Shown piece after piece: positions 32,053 to 40,887 of a stretch of DNA of 64,000 nucleotides. The stretch comes from Desulfosporosinus sp. GTDB lineage: Bacteria > Bacillota > Desulfitobacteriia > Desulfitobacteriales > Desulfitobacteriaceae. Under the pieces are notes generated by a model. It was given only the letters and a program-made list of their open reading frames with translations, was not told the origin of the DNA and did no database searches. The stretch covers positions 261,588-325,587 of the forward strand of contig DOPM01000029.1 in assembly GCA_003513495.1 (NCBI GenBank), given 5' to 3'. The stretch's first letter is position 1, and the number at the start of each line of letters is the position of its first letter. The position numbers were made by a program, and so were the translations under genes.

Positions 32053-34113
32053 ATGTCGAATAATAAGTATTCACACCAATTATTTAAAAATAGATTATCT
32101 AAGGAGGGAATAGTTATTAATAGCTTAAGAATCAAAATTGTACTTTACATCGGAGTGCTTTTACTAATCGTTTGCGGAGGGTTGGGTGCGATCTCATACG
32201 TAACCGCTGCAAATGCTATAACCGTACAAGTTGAACAGGCCTTGCCAGAGTTAGCAGGCCAAGGAGCAAAGGTTGTTACAGAAAGAATGAATGCCCTGCT
32301 AGGGACTCTAGAAGTAGTAGCAAACATGAATAGGATAAAAGACAGTACTAACTCCTGGGAGGACAAGAAAGCAATTCTTCAAGATGAGGCAATAAGAAGT
32401 GGACACATTTCCATGCTTATAGCTCTTCCAGATGGATCAGCAAAATTGACAACAGGTACAGAGGCGGACATCAAAGACAGGGATTATTTTCGGAAGGCTA
32501 TAGCGGGTGAACGAGCAATATCTGAGCCACTGATCAGCAGAGATGATGGGTCCATGGTCATCGTCTATGCTGTACCAATTAAAGTAGATGGCGTAATAGT
32601 TGGAGTTTTGGGAGCTTTGAGGGATGGCGACAATTTAACTGAAATGACAAACAGCATTACTTTTGGCGAATCGGGCAAAGCTTTTATGATCGATGAAAAA
32701 GGTACAAAGATTGCTCACAGCAATGCGGACCTTGTTATGAATATGGACAATGATTTAGAGAATGTTAAAGAAAATCCTCAACTAGAATCATTAGCTGAAT
32801 TACAAAGACAGATGACAGAAAGAAAAACAGGATCAGGAGAATATGAGTATAACGGAGAGGTAAAATTTCTGGGATATGCACCGGTGGAAGGGACCGACTG
32901 GTCCTTAGCAGTTGCGGCTCCTAAGGCTGAGGTTTTTTCTGAGCTTCAAAACTTAAGATCTTTCATGATCATTGCCTCTGCACTATTTTTATTAATAAGT
33001 TTAGGAGTAGGGTATTTAATAGCAAAGCTGATTTCAACACCTATAGTGCTGGCGTCAGAACACCTAAAGACGATTTCAACGGGAGATTTCACAAACGAGG
33101 TTCCTAAAAAAATTATGGGAAAGAACGACGAGATTGGGGTTTTGGCAAACTCTTTAGATGTAATGCAGCAAGCCGTTAGAGAAGTGGTTAAAGGTGTTAT
33201 CAATGAATCGCATATAGTCACTGAGGCGGTAAAAACAACGGCGCAAAATATAAACGAGCTCACCTACCAGATCGAAGAAATGTCTGCAACCACAGAGGAA
33301 CTGTCTGCCGGCATGGAAGAAACTGCTGCATCGAGTGAAGAAATGAGTGCGACAGCCACTGAAATCGAGCGAGCAGTTGAGTCCATTGCCCTTAAGGCCC
33401 AACAAGGTGCTGAAGCTGCCGGTGAAATAAGCAGAAGAGCGAACGAACTTAAGCAAAACACAATCTACTCCCAAAAAAGTGCCTATGATGTTTATGTAGG
33501 TACTCAGGATAAGTTAATAAAAGCTATGGAAGATTCTAAATCAGTGGATCAGATCAATGTTCTATCCGATGCCATACTGCAAATTACGTCTCAAACCAAT
33601 CTGCTTGCCTTAAATGCTGCGATCGAGGCGGCAAGAGCCGGAGAAGCGGGAAAGGGTTTTGCTGTTGTTGCTGAAGAGATCAGGAAATTAGCCGAAAACT
33701 CAAAAAGTGCCGTCAATCAAATCCAAGAAATTACAAAGACTGTTGTTGCATCGGTAGGAAACCTGTCGGAAAACTCAGCGAGTATTCTAGAATTCATAGA
33801 CCGGCAGGTGCTTAAAGACTATGAATCAATGGTCAGTATTGGCGACCAATACAACAAGGATGCAGAGTTTGTAGATAACCTTGTGTCGGACTTCAGTGCA
33901 ACTGCAGAGGAACTCACCGCTTCCATTCAGGAGATGACAAATGTAATCGAAGGGATTGCAATAGCTGCAAATGAAGGGGCTGAAAGCACAACGAGCATTG
34001 CACAAAAAACCACCCTGATCGCTGATAAATCAGATGCGGTTATGAAGCAGGCAGATGTTTCAAAGCAAAGCTCAGATAATCTTGCAGAAATGGTAGCGAA
34101 ATTTAAAGTATAA
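32053..34113 (+). CDS. Methyl-accepting chemotaxis protein
   Basis: A 686-residue chemoreceptor. A transmembrane helix (about 28-52) is followed by an extracellular Cache-type sensor with DRDYFRKAIAGERAISEP. A second helix (about 300-323), a HAMP domain and the cytoplasmic signalling hairpin follow, with tip EAARAGEAGKGFAVVAEEIR. The end is NLAEMVAKFKV. The start is uncertain. ATG at 32053 has a weak ribosome site. An AAGGAGGG at 32101 stands 7 bases before an in-frame ATT codon at 32116, which could be a non-canonical start giving 665 residues. Confidence 0.93.
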   Translation: MSNNKYSHQLFKNRLSKEGIVINSLRIKIVLYIGVLLLIVCGGLGAISYVTAANAITVQVEQALPELAGQGAKVVTERMNALLGTLEVVANMNRIKDSTNSWEDKKAILQDEAIRSGHISMLIALPDGSAKLTTGTEADIKDRDYFRKAIAGERAISEPLISRDDGSMVIVYAVPIKVDGVIVGVLGALRDGDNLTEMTNSITFGESGKAFMIDEKGTKIAHSNADLVMNMDNDLENVKENPQLESLAELQRQMTERKTGSGEYEYNGEVKFLGYAPVEGTDWSLAVAAPKAEVFSELQNLRSFMIIASALFLLISLGVGYLIAKLISTPIVLASEHLKTISTGDFTNEVPKKIMGKNDEIGVLANSLDVMQQAVREVVKGVINESHIVTEAVKTTAQNINELTYQIEEMSATTEELSAGMEETAASSEEMSATATEIERAVESIALKAQQGAEAAGEISRRANELKQNTIYSQKSAYDVYVGTQDKLIKAMEDSKSVDQINVLSDAILQITSQTNLLALNAAIEAARAGEAGKGFAVVAEEIRKLAENSKSAVNQIQEITKTVVASVGNLSENSASILEFIDRQVLKDYESMVSIGDQYNKDAEFVDNLVSDFSATAEELTASIQEMTNVIEGIAIAANEGAESTTSIAQKTTLIADKSDAVMKQADVSKQSSDNLAEMVAKFKV

Positions 34114-34116
34114 ACA

Positions 34117-34162
34117 GTATAAAAATAGCGGGGGACCTATACGTCCTCCGCTATTTTTATAC
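34117..34162 (+). terminator. Terminator after the chemoreceptor gene
   Basis: Long stem GTATAAAAATAGCGG... with ...CCGCTATTTTTATAC (19-bp scale) containing its own A and T runs. The first base lies three bases after the stop codon. Confidence 0.85.
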
Positions 34163-34165
34163 TTA

Positions 34166-34300
34166 TCAGACCCCCATGCCGCTGAGCGGCACCACTGATG
34201 AATTAAAACTACAGTGCGCTTTTGTCGTTCTGATCGAAGTGAAGAATCTTAAGTCCTAGATACTTCAGCGTACCTCCTTCAGGATGACACAGTGCTTAAG
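34166..34300. repeat. Dispersed intergenic repeat, copy B
   Basis: Contains CAGACCCCCATGC, a hairpin GCCGCTGAGCGGC, then CACTGATGAATTAAAACTAC and AGTGCGC, and a reversed CTTCAGGATGACACAGTGC. It shares this order with copy C at 49961 and partly with copy A at 16201. It fills the first half of the 410-base gap before the MgtC gene. The rest of the gap holds no recognised gene. Confidence 0.6.
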
Positions 34301-34523
34301 TTGCTTTCATAGCAAGACATGTATAGTAAAAAGACGCGTAGCGTTTTTCTTAATGTAACCTTATAAAAGTTAAGGCTTTATTAAGGAAATGTATTATGGC
34401 TTATTGTGAATAAAAGGAATTATAATCCTTCTTAACGAATAAATGATGATACGAATAAATATAAACACTGGATCCGACGCCATGTTTCCCACAAGAGTGG
34501 TCCTGAAAAAGAGGTGGAGATAG

Positions 34524-35261
34524 ATGTATATAAGTGAATATGAGATTGCTTTGAGATTATTCCTAGCTTGTGTCTTTGGCGGAATAGTTGGCTTTGAAAG
34601 AGAACGAAATGATAGTCCGGCGGGATTTAGAACCCATATTTTAGTATCTCTAGGTTCTGCCTTAATCATGATTTTATCTATGTATGGATTTAATGATTTT
34701 ACAACACTCACGAAAGATCCTGCGCGTTTGGCGGCTCAAGTAGTTTCCGGTATTGGCTTTTTAGGTGCAGGAACAATTTTAAGAGATAAAACTTCGATTA
34801 AAGGATTAACAACGGCTGCTTCACTATGGGTTGTTGCCGCAATTGGATTAGCAGCGGGAGCCGGATTTTACTTCGCATCAACGTTTGTTACTCTATTAGT
34901 TTTTCTAACTCTTGAACGCTCCGTTGAAACCTATTTTTTCAGAAATAGTCAAACCTTAAAAATCGTTGCCATTAACGGCACTTGTCGAGTTAAAGAAATA
35001 AATAAGGTCCTGGAAGCGCATAGTATTGTCCCCCAGAATATTTCTATGAAATTGTTAAAAGAAGAAAATAATAAGACAACGATTGAATATATACTGAGAA
35101 CCCCCTTTCGAAAGATTAATATGGACCAAATAATTGAAGATATAAATGAAATTGACGGTATATTCTCAACTGAACAAGAAGGGAAAAGTGATCGCGAATT
35201 TTTTCCCTTCTTTAGGCGACTATTCAGGCGGACTAAAGGCCCAAATAAGCCTTCTATGTAG
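34524..35261 (+). CDS. MgtC/SapB-family membrane protein
   Basis: A 245-residue protein. The N-terminal 140 residues contain four or five hydrophobic helices with the MgtC signature GGIVGFERERNDSPAGFRTH and QVVSGIGFLGAGTIL. The soluble C-terminal domain (from about 145) has FKIVAINGTCRV-like ACT-fold strands. Proteins of this family affect magnesium homeostasis and ATP synthase; in this organism the role is unknown. A ribosome site AGAGGTGGAG precedes the ATG. Confidence 0.9.
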   Translation: MYISEYEIALRLFLACVFGGIVGFERERNDSPAGFRTHILVSLGSALIMILSMYGFNDFTTLTKDPARLAAQVVSGIGFLGAGTILRDKTSIKGLTTAASLWVVAAIGLAAGAGFYFASTFVTLLVFLTLERSVETYFFRNSQTLKIVAINGTCRVKEINKVLEAHSIVPQNISMKLLKEENNKTTIEYILRTPFRKINMDQIIEDINEIDGIFSTEQEGKSDREFFPFFRRLFRRTKGPNKPSM

Positions 35262-35452
35262 ATCAACCTTATAATCTATCGAATATTACGTTCGCATCTA
35301 TCGTTCTACGTTTAACGCATGAACGATAGTTTATTCTATGGACACCCAGTGCAGATACACCCATCACGTTATATACTAACGCCAAAGAAATGCAGGAATA
35401 GTGACACCAAACGTCGAAAGATGTCAAGATATTTACAAAGAATATTTCGGAT

Positions 35453-36085
35453 TTGTTTGGTATAGCCGAGAATAGAATGTATAGCGAAAAATTGCAAAAA
35501 AGCAAAGAAGTGCGTCACAGGCTCATCCTTAGTGTAGAAAAGGAGCTTCATAGGAGATTTTTCGAAGATCCCGGGCACGTTGAGAGAGTTAGCAGCTTAG
35601 CCGATAAACTTGCCCAGGTTGAGGAAGCAAGGATTGGATCCTTTGAGTTAGATAAATTGAACTTATTAACAAAGCTCCATGATATTGGTAAAGTGGGTAT
35701 TCCTAAGGAAATTCTAGGAAAAAACAGCGAATTATCGAATCAAGAATTTGAAATAATGCAAAGACATAGTGAAATAGGTTTTCGTATGGCACAGTCTATT
35801 GATGAATTACTAGTTGCAGATGCAATCTTAGCTCTCCGTGAACGTTGGGATGGAACAGGTTATCCAAGGGGGCTGAAAGGAGACCAAATCCCCTTGCTTT
35901 CCCGTTTGGTTGGGATAGTGGATGCCTTTGATGTAATGACTCACAATCGACCTTATCGCTTAGCTAAGTCCCAAGAAGAGGCAATTAAAGAATTAGAAAA
36001 GGGATGCGGGAAACAGTTTGATCCGCACTTAACACATCTTTTTATAACCAAGGTACTTAAACAGGATAAAGCCCTCACTTCATAA
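35453..36085 (+). CDS. HD-GYP protein, probable N-terminally truncated GGDEF/HD-GYP remnant
   Basis: A 210-residue cyclic-di-GMP phosphodiesterase-like domain with HDIGKVGIP, HSEIGFRMA and RWDGTGYPRGLKGDQIPLLS. The N-terminus FGIAENRMYSEKLQKSKEVR matches the end of a GGDEF domain joined to HD-GYP (AExRMYxxKL). No start of that domain is found upstream, because the frame closes at a TGA at 35402. The TTG at 35453 has no ribosome site. This looks like the 3' part of a once larger gene, possibly still expressed. It may be a pseudogene. Confidence 0.7.
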   Translation: MFGIAENRMYSEKLQKSKEVRHRLILSVEKELHRRFFEDPGHVERVSSLADKLAQVEEARIGSFELDKLNLLTKLHDIGKVGIPKEILGKNSELSNQEFEIMQRHSEIGFRMAQSIDELLVADAILALRERWDGTGYPRGLKGDQIPLLSRLVGIVDAFDVMTHNRPYRLAKSQEEAIKELEKGCGKQFDPHLTHLFITKVLKQDKALTS

Positions 36086-36106
36086 GTGAAGGCCTTATCT
36101 GTTTTT
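36061..36106. terminator. Bidirectional terminator between convergent genes
   Basis: Imperfect stem ACAGGATAAAGCCCTCACTT / AAGTGAAGGCCTTATCTGT with loop CAT and GTTTTT after it; it sits at the end of the HD-GYP gene. Confidence 0.65.
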
Positions 36107-36118
36107 GGCCAGCTTTTA

Positions 36119-36619
36119 TTAGGATTTCATAGTCTCTTGGGCTTTGCCTACGTAACGTTCTGCAGTTTTTTGCATAGCTTCTACTTCTGCCTCAGTAAGC
36201 TCCCTAACCACTCGCGCTGGGACACCCATTAGCATAACGTGAGGAGGATAGGTTTTGTTCCCTGGTACTATAGTTCCGGCAGCTATTGAGGTTCCCTCAC
36301 CGATAATGGCATCATCCAGAATTATTGCTCCCATTCCTACAAGGGAGCCTTTACCAATAGAGCATCCATGGAGGATAGCAGAATGACCAACTGTTACATA
36401 GTCTTCGATAATCACTGGTTGATTTTTATTAACGTGAATAACAACCAAGTCCTGAATGTTGGAGCATTTACCGATGCTGATTTTAGCCAGGTCACCCCTG
36501 ATTACTGAGTTGAACCACACGCTGGATTGCTCACCAATTTCCACGTCCCCTCTTATTATACAGCCATCTGCCAGATAGACACTGCTGGCTATTTGAGGTT
36601 TTTTGTGGTTATCAATCAT
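36119..36619 (-). CDS. Gamma-class carbonic anhydrase-like hexapeptide protein
   Basis: A 166-residue left-handed beta-helix protein of the YrdA/PaaY gamma-carbonic-anhydrase family. Hexapeptide repeats run through IRGDVEIGEQSSVWFNSVIR and SIGKGSLVGMGAIILDDAII. Metal-ligand histidines are in VIHVNKNQ and VGHSAILHGC. Likely a trimer; it may hydrate CO2 or act as an acyltransferase relative. It is monocistronic, convergent with the HD-GYP gene. Confidence 0.88.
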   Translation of the reverse strand: MIDNHKKPQIASSVYLADGCIIRGDVEIGEQSSVWFNSVIRGDLAKISIGKCSNIQDLVVIHVNKNQPVIIEDYVTVGHSAILHGCSIGKGSLVGMGAIILDDAIIGEGTSIAAGTIVPGNKTYPPHVMLMGVPARVVRELTEAEVEAMQKTAERYVGKAQETMKS

Positions 36620-36887
36620 GTTAATCTTCCTCCGTCAAATAATGTAAGAGTTCTGCCTTAATAGTACAAATCTAGATTAATTATACGGCGGTATGAACCG
36701 AAATGCTAGGAGCAACGGTGTGAAACCCTGTAATCTGCTCTACAAACGTGAAAAACTATTATACTGTGAAAACTTCAAGCTTTTAATGCCTTTCCATGGT
36801 TGAAAATAAAGGAAAATACACTTTTGCGTCGAAAATACTTTATTGCACAATAAAATGGAATCTAAAGAGATACTAAGGAGTGTTTTG

Positions 36888-37541
36888 ATGTCAGAGACCC
36901 CTTATCCAATAAATGAGTGGGAGCAGGCCCTAAAACAAATCAGATCCGTAGTAGCTGCTCGAATCAACGTCAATAATCAAGGAGAAATCGAAGAAGTTCA
37001 CATTCTAGCCAAATCAGGACGAGCCCCTAAGCAGATTGTTAGGGATGTAGAGTCAATCTTAGTGGCACAATTCGATTTGCAAATCGACCATAAAAAAATA
37101 AGTGTGGCTCAGGTGGAAGAGGATGAGGAAGGAACCTTCGCCATTGTAGAGTCAAAACGACCCAAACTGGTTGGCTTGACCCTCCGAACCGTTCATGGAA
37201 TGGCAGAAGTAAAAGTGGAATTGTTAACAGGAGATAAACTAATGGAAGGCTTGGCTGAGGGACCGTCCTCATCCCGCAATAAATTACGTTTATTTGTTGA
37301 TGCCACACTCAAAGCACTTACTCCTCTAACCTTAGATAAATTCCTTTTTGTTACTGAGGATGTTGGAATTACTCAACTAGCTAAGCAGCAGATTGCTTTA
37401 GTTTCCATAACCTTGATCGCCTCTGAAGGGGAACAATCTTTGACCGGATGTGCTTTAGTCAGAAATGACGATCGGGAGGCCGTTGTTAAGGCAACCCTTG
37501 ATGCCGTAAACCGGAAATTATGGTTTCTGAGAAACAATTAA
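36888..37541 (+). CDS. Conserved hypothetical protein
   Basis: A 217-residue soluble protein. The start is ATG at 36888, because AAGGAG lies 8 bases upstream. The N-terminal part reads RINVNNQGEIEEVHILAKSG and APKQIVRDVESILVAQFDL, a pattern I recall from conserved proteins of anaerobic Clostridia without an assigned role. The rest is alpha/beta with no catalytic motif that I can see. No neighbours on the same strand give a hint. Confidence 0.75.
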   Translation: MSETPYPINEWEQALKQIRSVVAARINVNNQGEIEEVHILAKSGRAPKQIVRDVESILVAQFDLQIDHKKISVAQVEEDEEGTFAIVESKRPKLVGLTLRTVHGMAEVKVELLTGDKLMEGLAEGPSSSRNKLRLFVDATLKALTPLTLDKFLFVTEDVGITQLAKQQIALVSITLIASEGEQSLTGCALVRNDDREAVVKATLDAVNRKLWFLRNN

Positions 37542-37606
37542 TTCACTAACTTTGGCCGACATCTTTACATCAGGTTTTGGGGGACCACCTAGTTATTTCC
37601 AAAAAT

Positions 37607-37653
37607 AGCGGAGCGGAAAAAACAGCGAAACGGAAAATGAGCGGAGCGGTAAA
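37607..37653 (+). repeat. Three short direct repeats
   Basis: AGCGGAGCGGAAAA (37607), AGCGAAACGGAAAA (37624) and AGCGGAGCGGTAAA (37640) are spaced 16-17 bases apart, directly before the 24-residue micro-ORF. Regular spacing suggests a protein-binding array or slippage-derived repeats. Confidence 0.55.
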
Positions 37654-37692
37654 ACTATCCCTTTGATAAAAAACATCAAGGAGGTTTACCGC
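37646..37692 (+). promoter_or_regulatory. Hairpin enclosing the micro-ORF ribosome site
   Basis: GCGGTAAA (37646) pairs with TTTACCGC (37685). An inner CTTTGAT pairs with ATCAAG. The AAGGAGG ribosome site (37678-37684) is inside the stem, two bases before the end of which lies the ATG at 37694. Folding would hide the site, suggesting translational control. Confidence 0.5.
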
Positions 37693-37693
37693 A

Positions 37694-37768
37694 ATGAGCA
37701 AATTATTCAAAGCTATCTCTGTTCTCGTTACTCTCGTTCTCGCCGGTGGCGCAACTTTTAAGTGGTAG
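37694..37768 (+). CDS. 24-residue hydrophobic micro-protein
   Basis: The open frame encodes MSKLFKAISVLVTLVLAGG followed by ATFKW and a stop. It has one short hydrophobic helix and positive charge at both ends. A full AAGGAGG ribosome site 9 bases upstream is the main support. It resembles membrane-active small peptides or toxin-like peptides. No homologue is recognised. Confidence 0.55.
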   Translation: MSKLFKAISVLVTLVLAGGATFKW

Positions 37769-37865
37769 AACATTTAATCTAGATTTTCTCGAGGTTACTT
37801 ATGTTCTTGCTAGAGTGCCCTGATTTTTGTTGTTGGATGTTCGGCCAAAAAATAAGAGGTGGCAA

Positions 37866-39143
37866 ATGGAAAGCCTTTCAATGAAGATCAAAGTATATTT
37901 CGGATCAATAGCTGCCTCCGCCACAGCGATATTAATATGTAATATTATTAATACAGATTGGGATAAGACCCAATTAATTAATCTTTTGGTTTTTGGAATT
38001 CTCGCTATTGCCTCAGAGTCATTACCTGTTGCCCTTCCGAAAGGGGGGTATGTTACAGTAAGTTATTCGATATTTCTCTCTTCGTTAATCTTATTTCCTC
38101 TAGGAGTAACGTTAACGGCAATGGCCTTATCCGGTTTGCTTATTTTCGGTAAAGCGGGACAGGAGCAACCTCTTTATAAAAGAGTGTTTAATGCCTCACA
38201 ATATGTAATAGCCCTAAGTGCTGCCTATGCAGTTATTGGCTTTTCGGGAATTGAATCGTTTCAATTAGATATACAATCCTTTTTATTTTATTTAATGGCA
38301 GCTATAGTTTACATGATAATGAATATGACAATTGTCACGATTGTATTAAGTCTTTCGTCAGGAAGATCCCCGTGGTCGATATGGATTGGTAATTTCCGTT
38401 GGGCAGTACCTAATTTCTTAGCCCTTGTTCCTCTTGGATTTTTATTGGCTCTACTCTACAAAAACTGGGGTCCGTTGGGACTTCTTTTGCTTTTCGTTCC
38501 TCTTTTAGTATCACGGCACTCCTTCCAACTTTACATCGATATGCGGGAAAACTACCTCAATACAGTCGAAGCCCTAGTCCAAGCTCTAGAGGCTAAGGAC
38601 ACATACACTAGTGGACATTCAGCAAGGGTAGGAAAGTTATCAGTTACTATTGGAGAAGCAATCAAAATGAACGATGAGAAAATCGAGTTTCTTAAATATG
38701 CTGCAGTCTTGCATGATGTAGGAAAGATCGGGGTTAGCGAAGTAATCTTGAATAAACAAGAGAAACTTATGGATATGGAGTGGGACTCTATACGCAGCCA
38801 TCCAGTCATCGGTCAAAAAATTATTAAAGGGATTAAGTTTTTGTTTGATATAGGACTAGTTGTTCGCTATCATCACGAGAGGTTTGACGGAAAAGGATAT
38901 CCGGATGGACTGGCAGGGGAGGACATACCCTTGGAATCTCGAATTATTGCGGTTGCGGACACTTATGATGCAATTACTTCGGATCGCAGTTACCGTAAAG
39001 GAAGAACTCACAATGAGGCCGTAGAGGAGTTAAAAAGAGTCGCAGGATTCCAATTGGATCCGGAAATTGTAGACTTGTTCTGCAAAGTAGTTACTGAGGA
39101 AGTAGCCCAAAGGGTAAATGCGGAACACGTGCCCATTGTGTGA
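37866..39143 (+). CDS. Membrane HD-GYP domain protein
   Basis: A 425-residue protein. Seven or so hydrophobic helices fill residues 1-215, followed by a cytosolic HD-GYP domain with HDVGKIGVSE, HPVIGQKI, HHERFDGKGYPDGLAGEDIP and AVADTYDAITSDRSYR. It is a probable cyclic-di-GMP phosphodiesterase with a membrane sensor. The ATG at 37866 is selected by AAGAGG upstream; a TTG at 37827 is also in frame. A DUF5317-like gene follows and is likely in the same operon. Confidence 0.88.
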   Translation: MESLSMKIKVYFGSIAASATAILICNIINTDWDKTQLINLLVFGILAIASESLPVALPKGGYVTVSYSIFLSSLILFPLGVTLTAMALSGLLIFGKAGQEQPLYKRVFNASQYVIALSAAYAVIGFSGIESFQLDIQSFLFYLMAAIVYMIMNMTIVTIVLSLSSGRSPWSIWIGNFRWAVPNFLALVPLGFLLALLYKNWGPLGLLLLFVPLLVSRHSFQLYIDMRENYLNTVEALVQALEAKDTYTSGHSARVGKLSVTIGEAIKMNDEKIEFLKYAAVLHDVGKIGVSEVILNKQEKLMDMEWDSIRSHPVIGQKIIKGIKFLFDIGLVVRYHHERFDGKGYPDGLAGEDIPLESRIIAVADTYDAITSDRSYRKGRTHNEAVEELKRVAGFQLDPEIVDLFCKVVTEEVAQRVNAEHVPIV

Positions 39144-39187
39144 TCTCTGGTAGAACCAGTGCACTTGACAGTAATGAGGTGGAGAAT

Positions 39188-39760
39188 ATGCTTATAGAGG
39201 CCCTGATTTTTGCGTTAGTTATAAGCATGCTGCTTGGAGGGAAAATCACCCGACTAGGCCAGCTTGTTCTACAGGGAGCTTGGCTGGTCCCGGTTGCTCT
39301 TTTAATACAAAGTGGCCTGTATTGGTCTGCAGTTAGAGAAATCGGGCTTACCCCGAGTTGGCTGGTTCAGTCATTCGGGACGGGGTCCTATTTTTTGTTG
39401 TTAATTTTCACATGGCGAAACAGAACCTGTCCTGGAATGATTTGGATCGGCCTGGGGATTTTGCTTAATACTATCGTAATAGGTATTAACGGGGGAGTAA
39501 TGCCCGTCGACCCATTGTTTCTTCCAGAGGAAAGCCGTAATGCATTGCTGGGTGGTCAAGGCACTCATGGGTTAATGACCCCCATGACCCGTTTAAGCTT
39601 CTTAGCAGACCGCTTCTATTTAAATATTCTAGGATTCAAACAGGTGTTTAGTGTCGGAGATATCCTTATAGATATTGGGATATTCCTCCTAATTTTCAGG
39701 ACCATGGTTCGAAAGCAGAAAGAGCACACCCTTGATAGCAGAGCCCTTAAAATCAGTTGA
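39188..39760 (+). CDS. DUF5317-like membrane protein
   Basis: A 190-residue protein with about five membrane helices. It has GGKITRLGQLVLQGAWLVP, NTIVIGINGGVMPVDPLFLP and FSVGDILIDIGIFLLIFRTM. The conserved NGGxMPV and GDxLID segments are typical of this family of unknown function. ATG at 39188 follows GAGGTGGAG. It is 44 bases after the HD-GYP gene and probably linked to it. Confidence 0.75.
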   Translation: MLIEALIFALVISMLLGGKITRLGQLVLQGAWLVPVALLIQSGLYWSAVREIGLTPSWLVQSFGTGSYFLLLIFTWRNRTCPGMIWIGLGILLNTIVIGINGGVMPVDPLFLPEESRNALLGGQGTHGLMTPMTRLSFLADRFYLNILGFKQVFSVGDILIDIGIFLLIFRTMVRKQKEHTLDSRALKIS

Positions 39761-39762
39761 AT

Positions 39763-40527
39763 TTAGGTGGCCTCTCTCCTGATTAAATCCCGAATGACTT
39801 CACCAGCAATCAGTAGGCCGACAACGGATGGAACAAAGGAAATACTCCCTGGGATTTGGCGTTTTTCTGCACAGTGAGCATCCCCGCTGGGACAGATGCA
39901 GTTAGTACGACAATTCTCATTAGAGGGCAAGGGAGTGAGTGGAAGGTCTGGACTTGAAACAACCTTAATCCCTTTAGTAATTCCCTCTTTACGTAGGAGT
40001 TTACGCATGGCTTTCGCAAGGGGATCTCCACTGGTTTTAGAGATATCAGTAACCTTATAATTTTCTGCAGTAAGGCGATTCCCTGCGCCCATACTGGAAA
40101 TGAAGGGGATTTTGCGCAATAAACATTCTTTTGCTAGATTTACTTTACTCGAAACAGTATCAATGGCATCAACAACATAAGTCAGCTTTCTATCATTTAA
40201 AAAGTAGTCTGCTTCAGCTGCAGTATAGAACTTCTTAAGGGTTTCCACATGGGCTTCCGGATTGATCTCCAAAATTCTGTGTTTCATAACCTCAACCTTT
40301 GCCATGCCCACAGTGGAGTGAAGGGCGTGCAATTGACGGTTTATATTCGTCAAGCAAATATCGTCAAAATCAACAAGAATTAAATGACCAATACCTGCAC
40401 GAGCCAAGGCTTCAACTGTTAAAGAGCCCACCCCTCCGATTCCGAAGATCATGACAGTGCTTTGCCGAAGTTTTTCCAAGCCATTGGTTCCGATTAATAG
40501 CTCAGTTCTTGAGAATTTATGCTGCAT
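39763..40527 (-). CDS. tcdA: tRNA threonylcarbamoyladenosine dehydratase (TcdA/CsdL-like)
   Basis: A 254-residue ThiF/E1-like ATP-dependent enzyme that cyclises t6A37 in tRNA. It has FGIGGVGSLTVEALARAGIG, VDFDDICLTNINRQ, and Cys residues for zinc or catalysis in CRTNCICPSGDAHC. The start at 40527 follows GGAGGAAAAA; the frame extends further upstream but without a ribosome site. TcdA normally ends in a similar GxxPSVVGLLIAGEVIRDLI-like segment, seen here as VPSVVGLLIAGEVIRDL. Confidence 0.9.
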   Translation of the reverse strand: MQHKFSRTELLIGTNGLEKLRQSTVMIFGIGGVGSLTVEALARAGIGHLILVDFDDICLTNINRQLHALHSTVGMAKVEVMKHRILEINPEAHVETLKKFYTAAEADYFLNDRKLTYVVDAIDTVSSKVNLAKECLLRKIPFISSMGAGNRLTAENYKVTDISKTSGDPLAKAMRKLLRKEGITKGIKVVSSPDLPLTPLPSNENCRTNCICPSGDAHCAEKRQIPGSISFVPSVVGLLIAGEVIRDLIRREAT

Positions 40528-40629
40528 TTTTTCCTCCTGTTGACTTCTTATTTTTAAGAATTTATTATACCCCATTTATAGGAAAAAGTCAGATACAGCT
40601 ATGATATCCTATGACCAAAACTTCTGAGA

Positions 40630-40887
40630 ATGAAAGTGGGTACCTTGGACCAAAAAGTAACCAAGAATTCCATTGATATTGAATCTATCAAGACGGACAT
40701 CAAAACAATAGTAGAGGTACAGAAAGCTTATATAGATAAAAATGAACGGGATCATGAAGGAATTATTGAACTCATAGATCAAGATATAGGCTTACATTCA
40801 GAGGAGGCTAAGGGGAAAGTTCCCTTGCCTCCTTATCTGCTTTCAACTTTAAATTTTCCTGCGCTGTGTAAAGCTAGTGTGAAGTAA
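40630..40887 (+). CDS. Possible small coiled-coil protein
   Basis: An 85-residue frame. Residues 8-55 look like a charged coiled coil (TKNSIDIESIKTDIKTIVEV). The last 13 codons overlap the 3' end of the hydrogenase gene on the other strand, and a strong hairpin (40803-40832) lies inside it. It may start at the TTG at 40645 (LDQKV). It could be a real small gene or the remnant of one. No family is recognised. Confidence 0.35.
   Translation: MKVGTLDQKVTKNSIDIESIKTDIKTIVEVQKAYIDKNERDHEGIIELIDQDIGLHSEEAKGKVPLPPYLLSTLNFPALCKASVK
40803..40832. terminator. Hairpin at the end of the hydrogenase operon
   Basis: Stem GGAGGC TAAGGG / CCCTT GCCTCC around AAAGT. It lies 17 bases beyond the hydA stop on the minus strand. 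No T-tract follows. Confidence 0.5.

Noticed and set aside
33154..33474. Minus-strand frames opposite the chemoreceptor
   Set aside because: Shadows of the repetitive helical coding sequence; no ribosome site.
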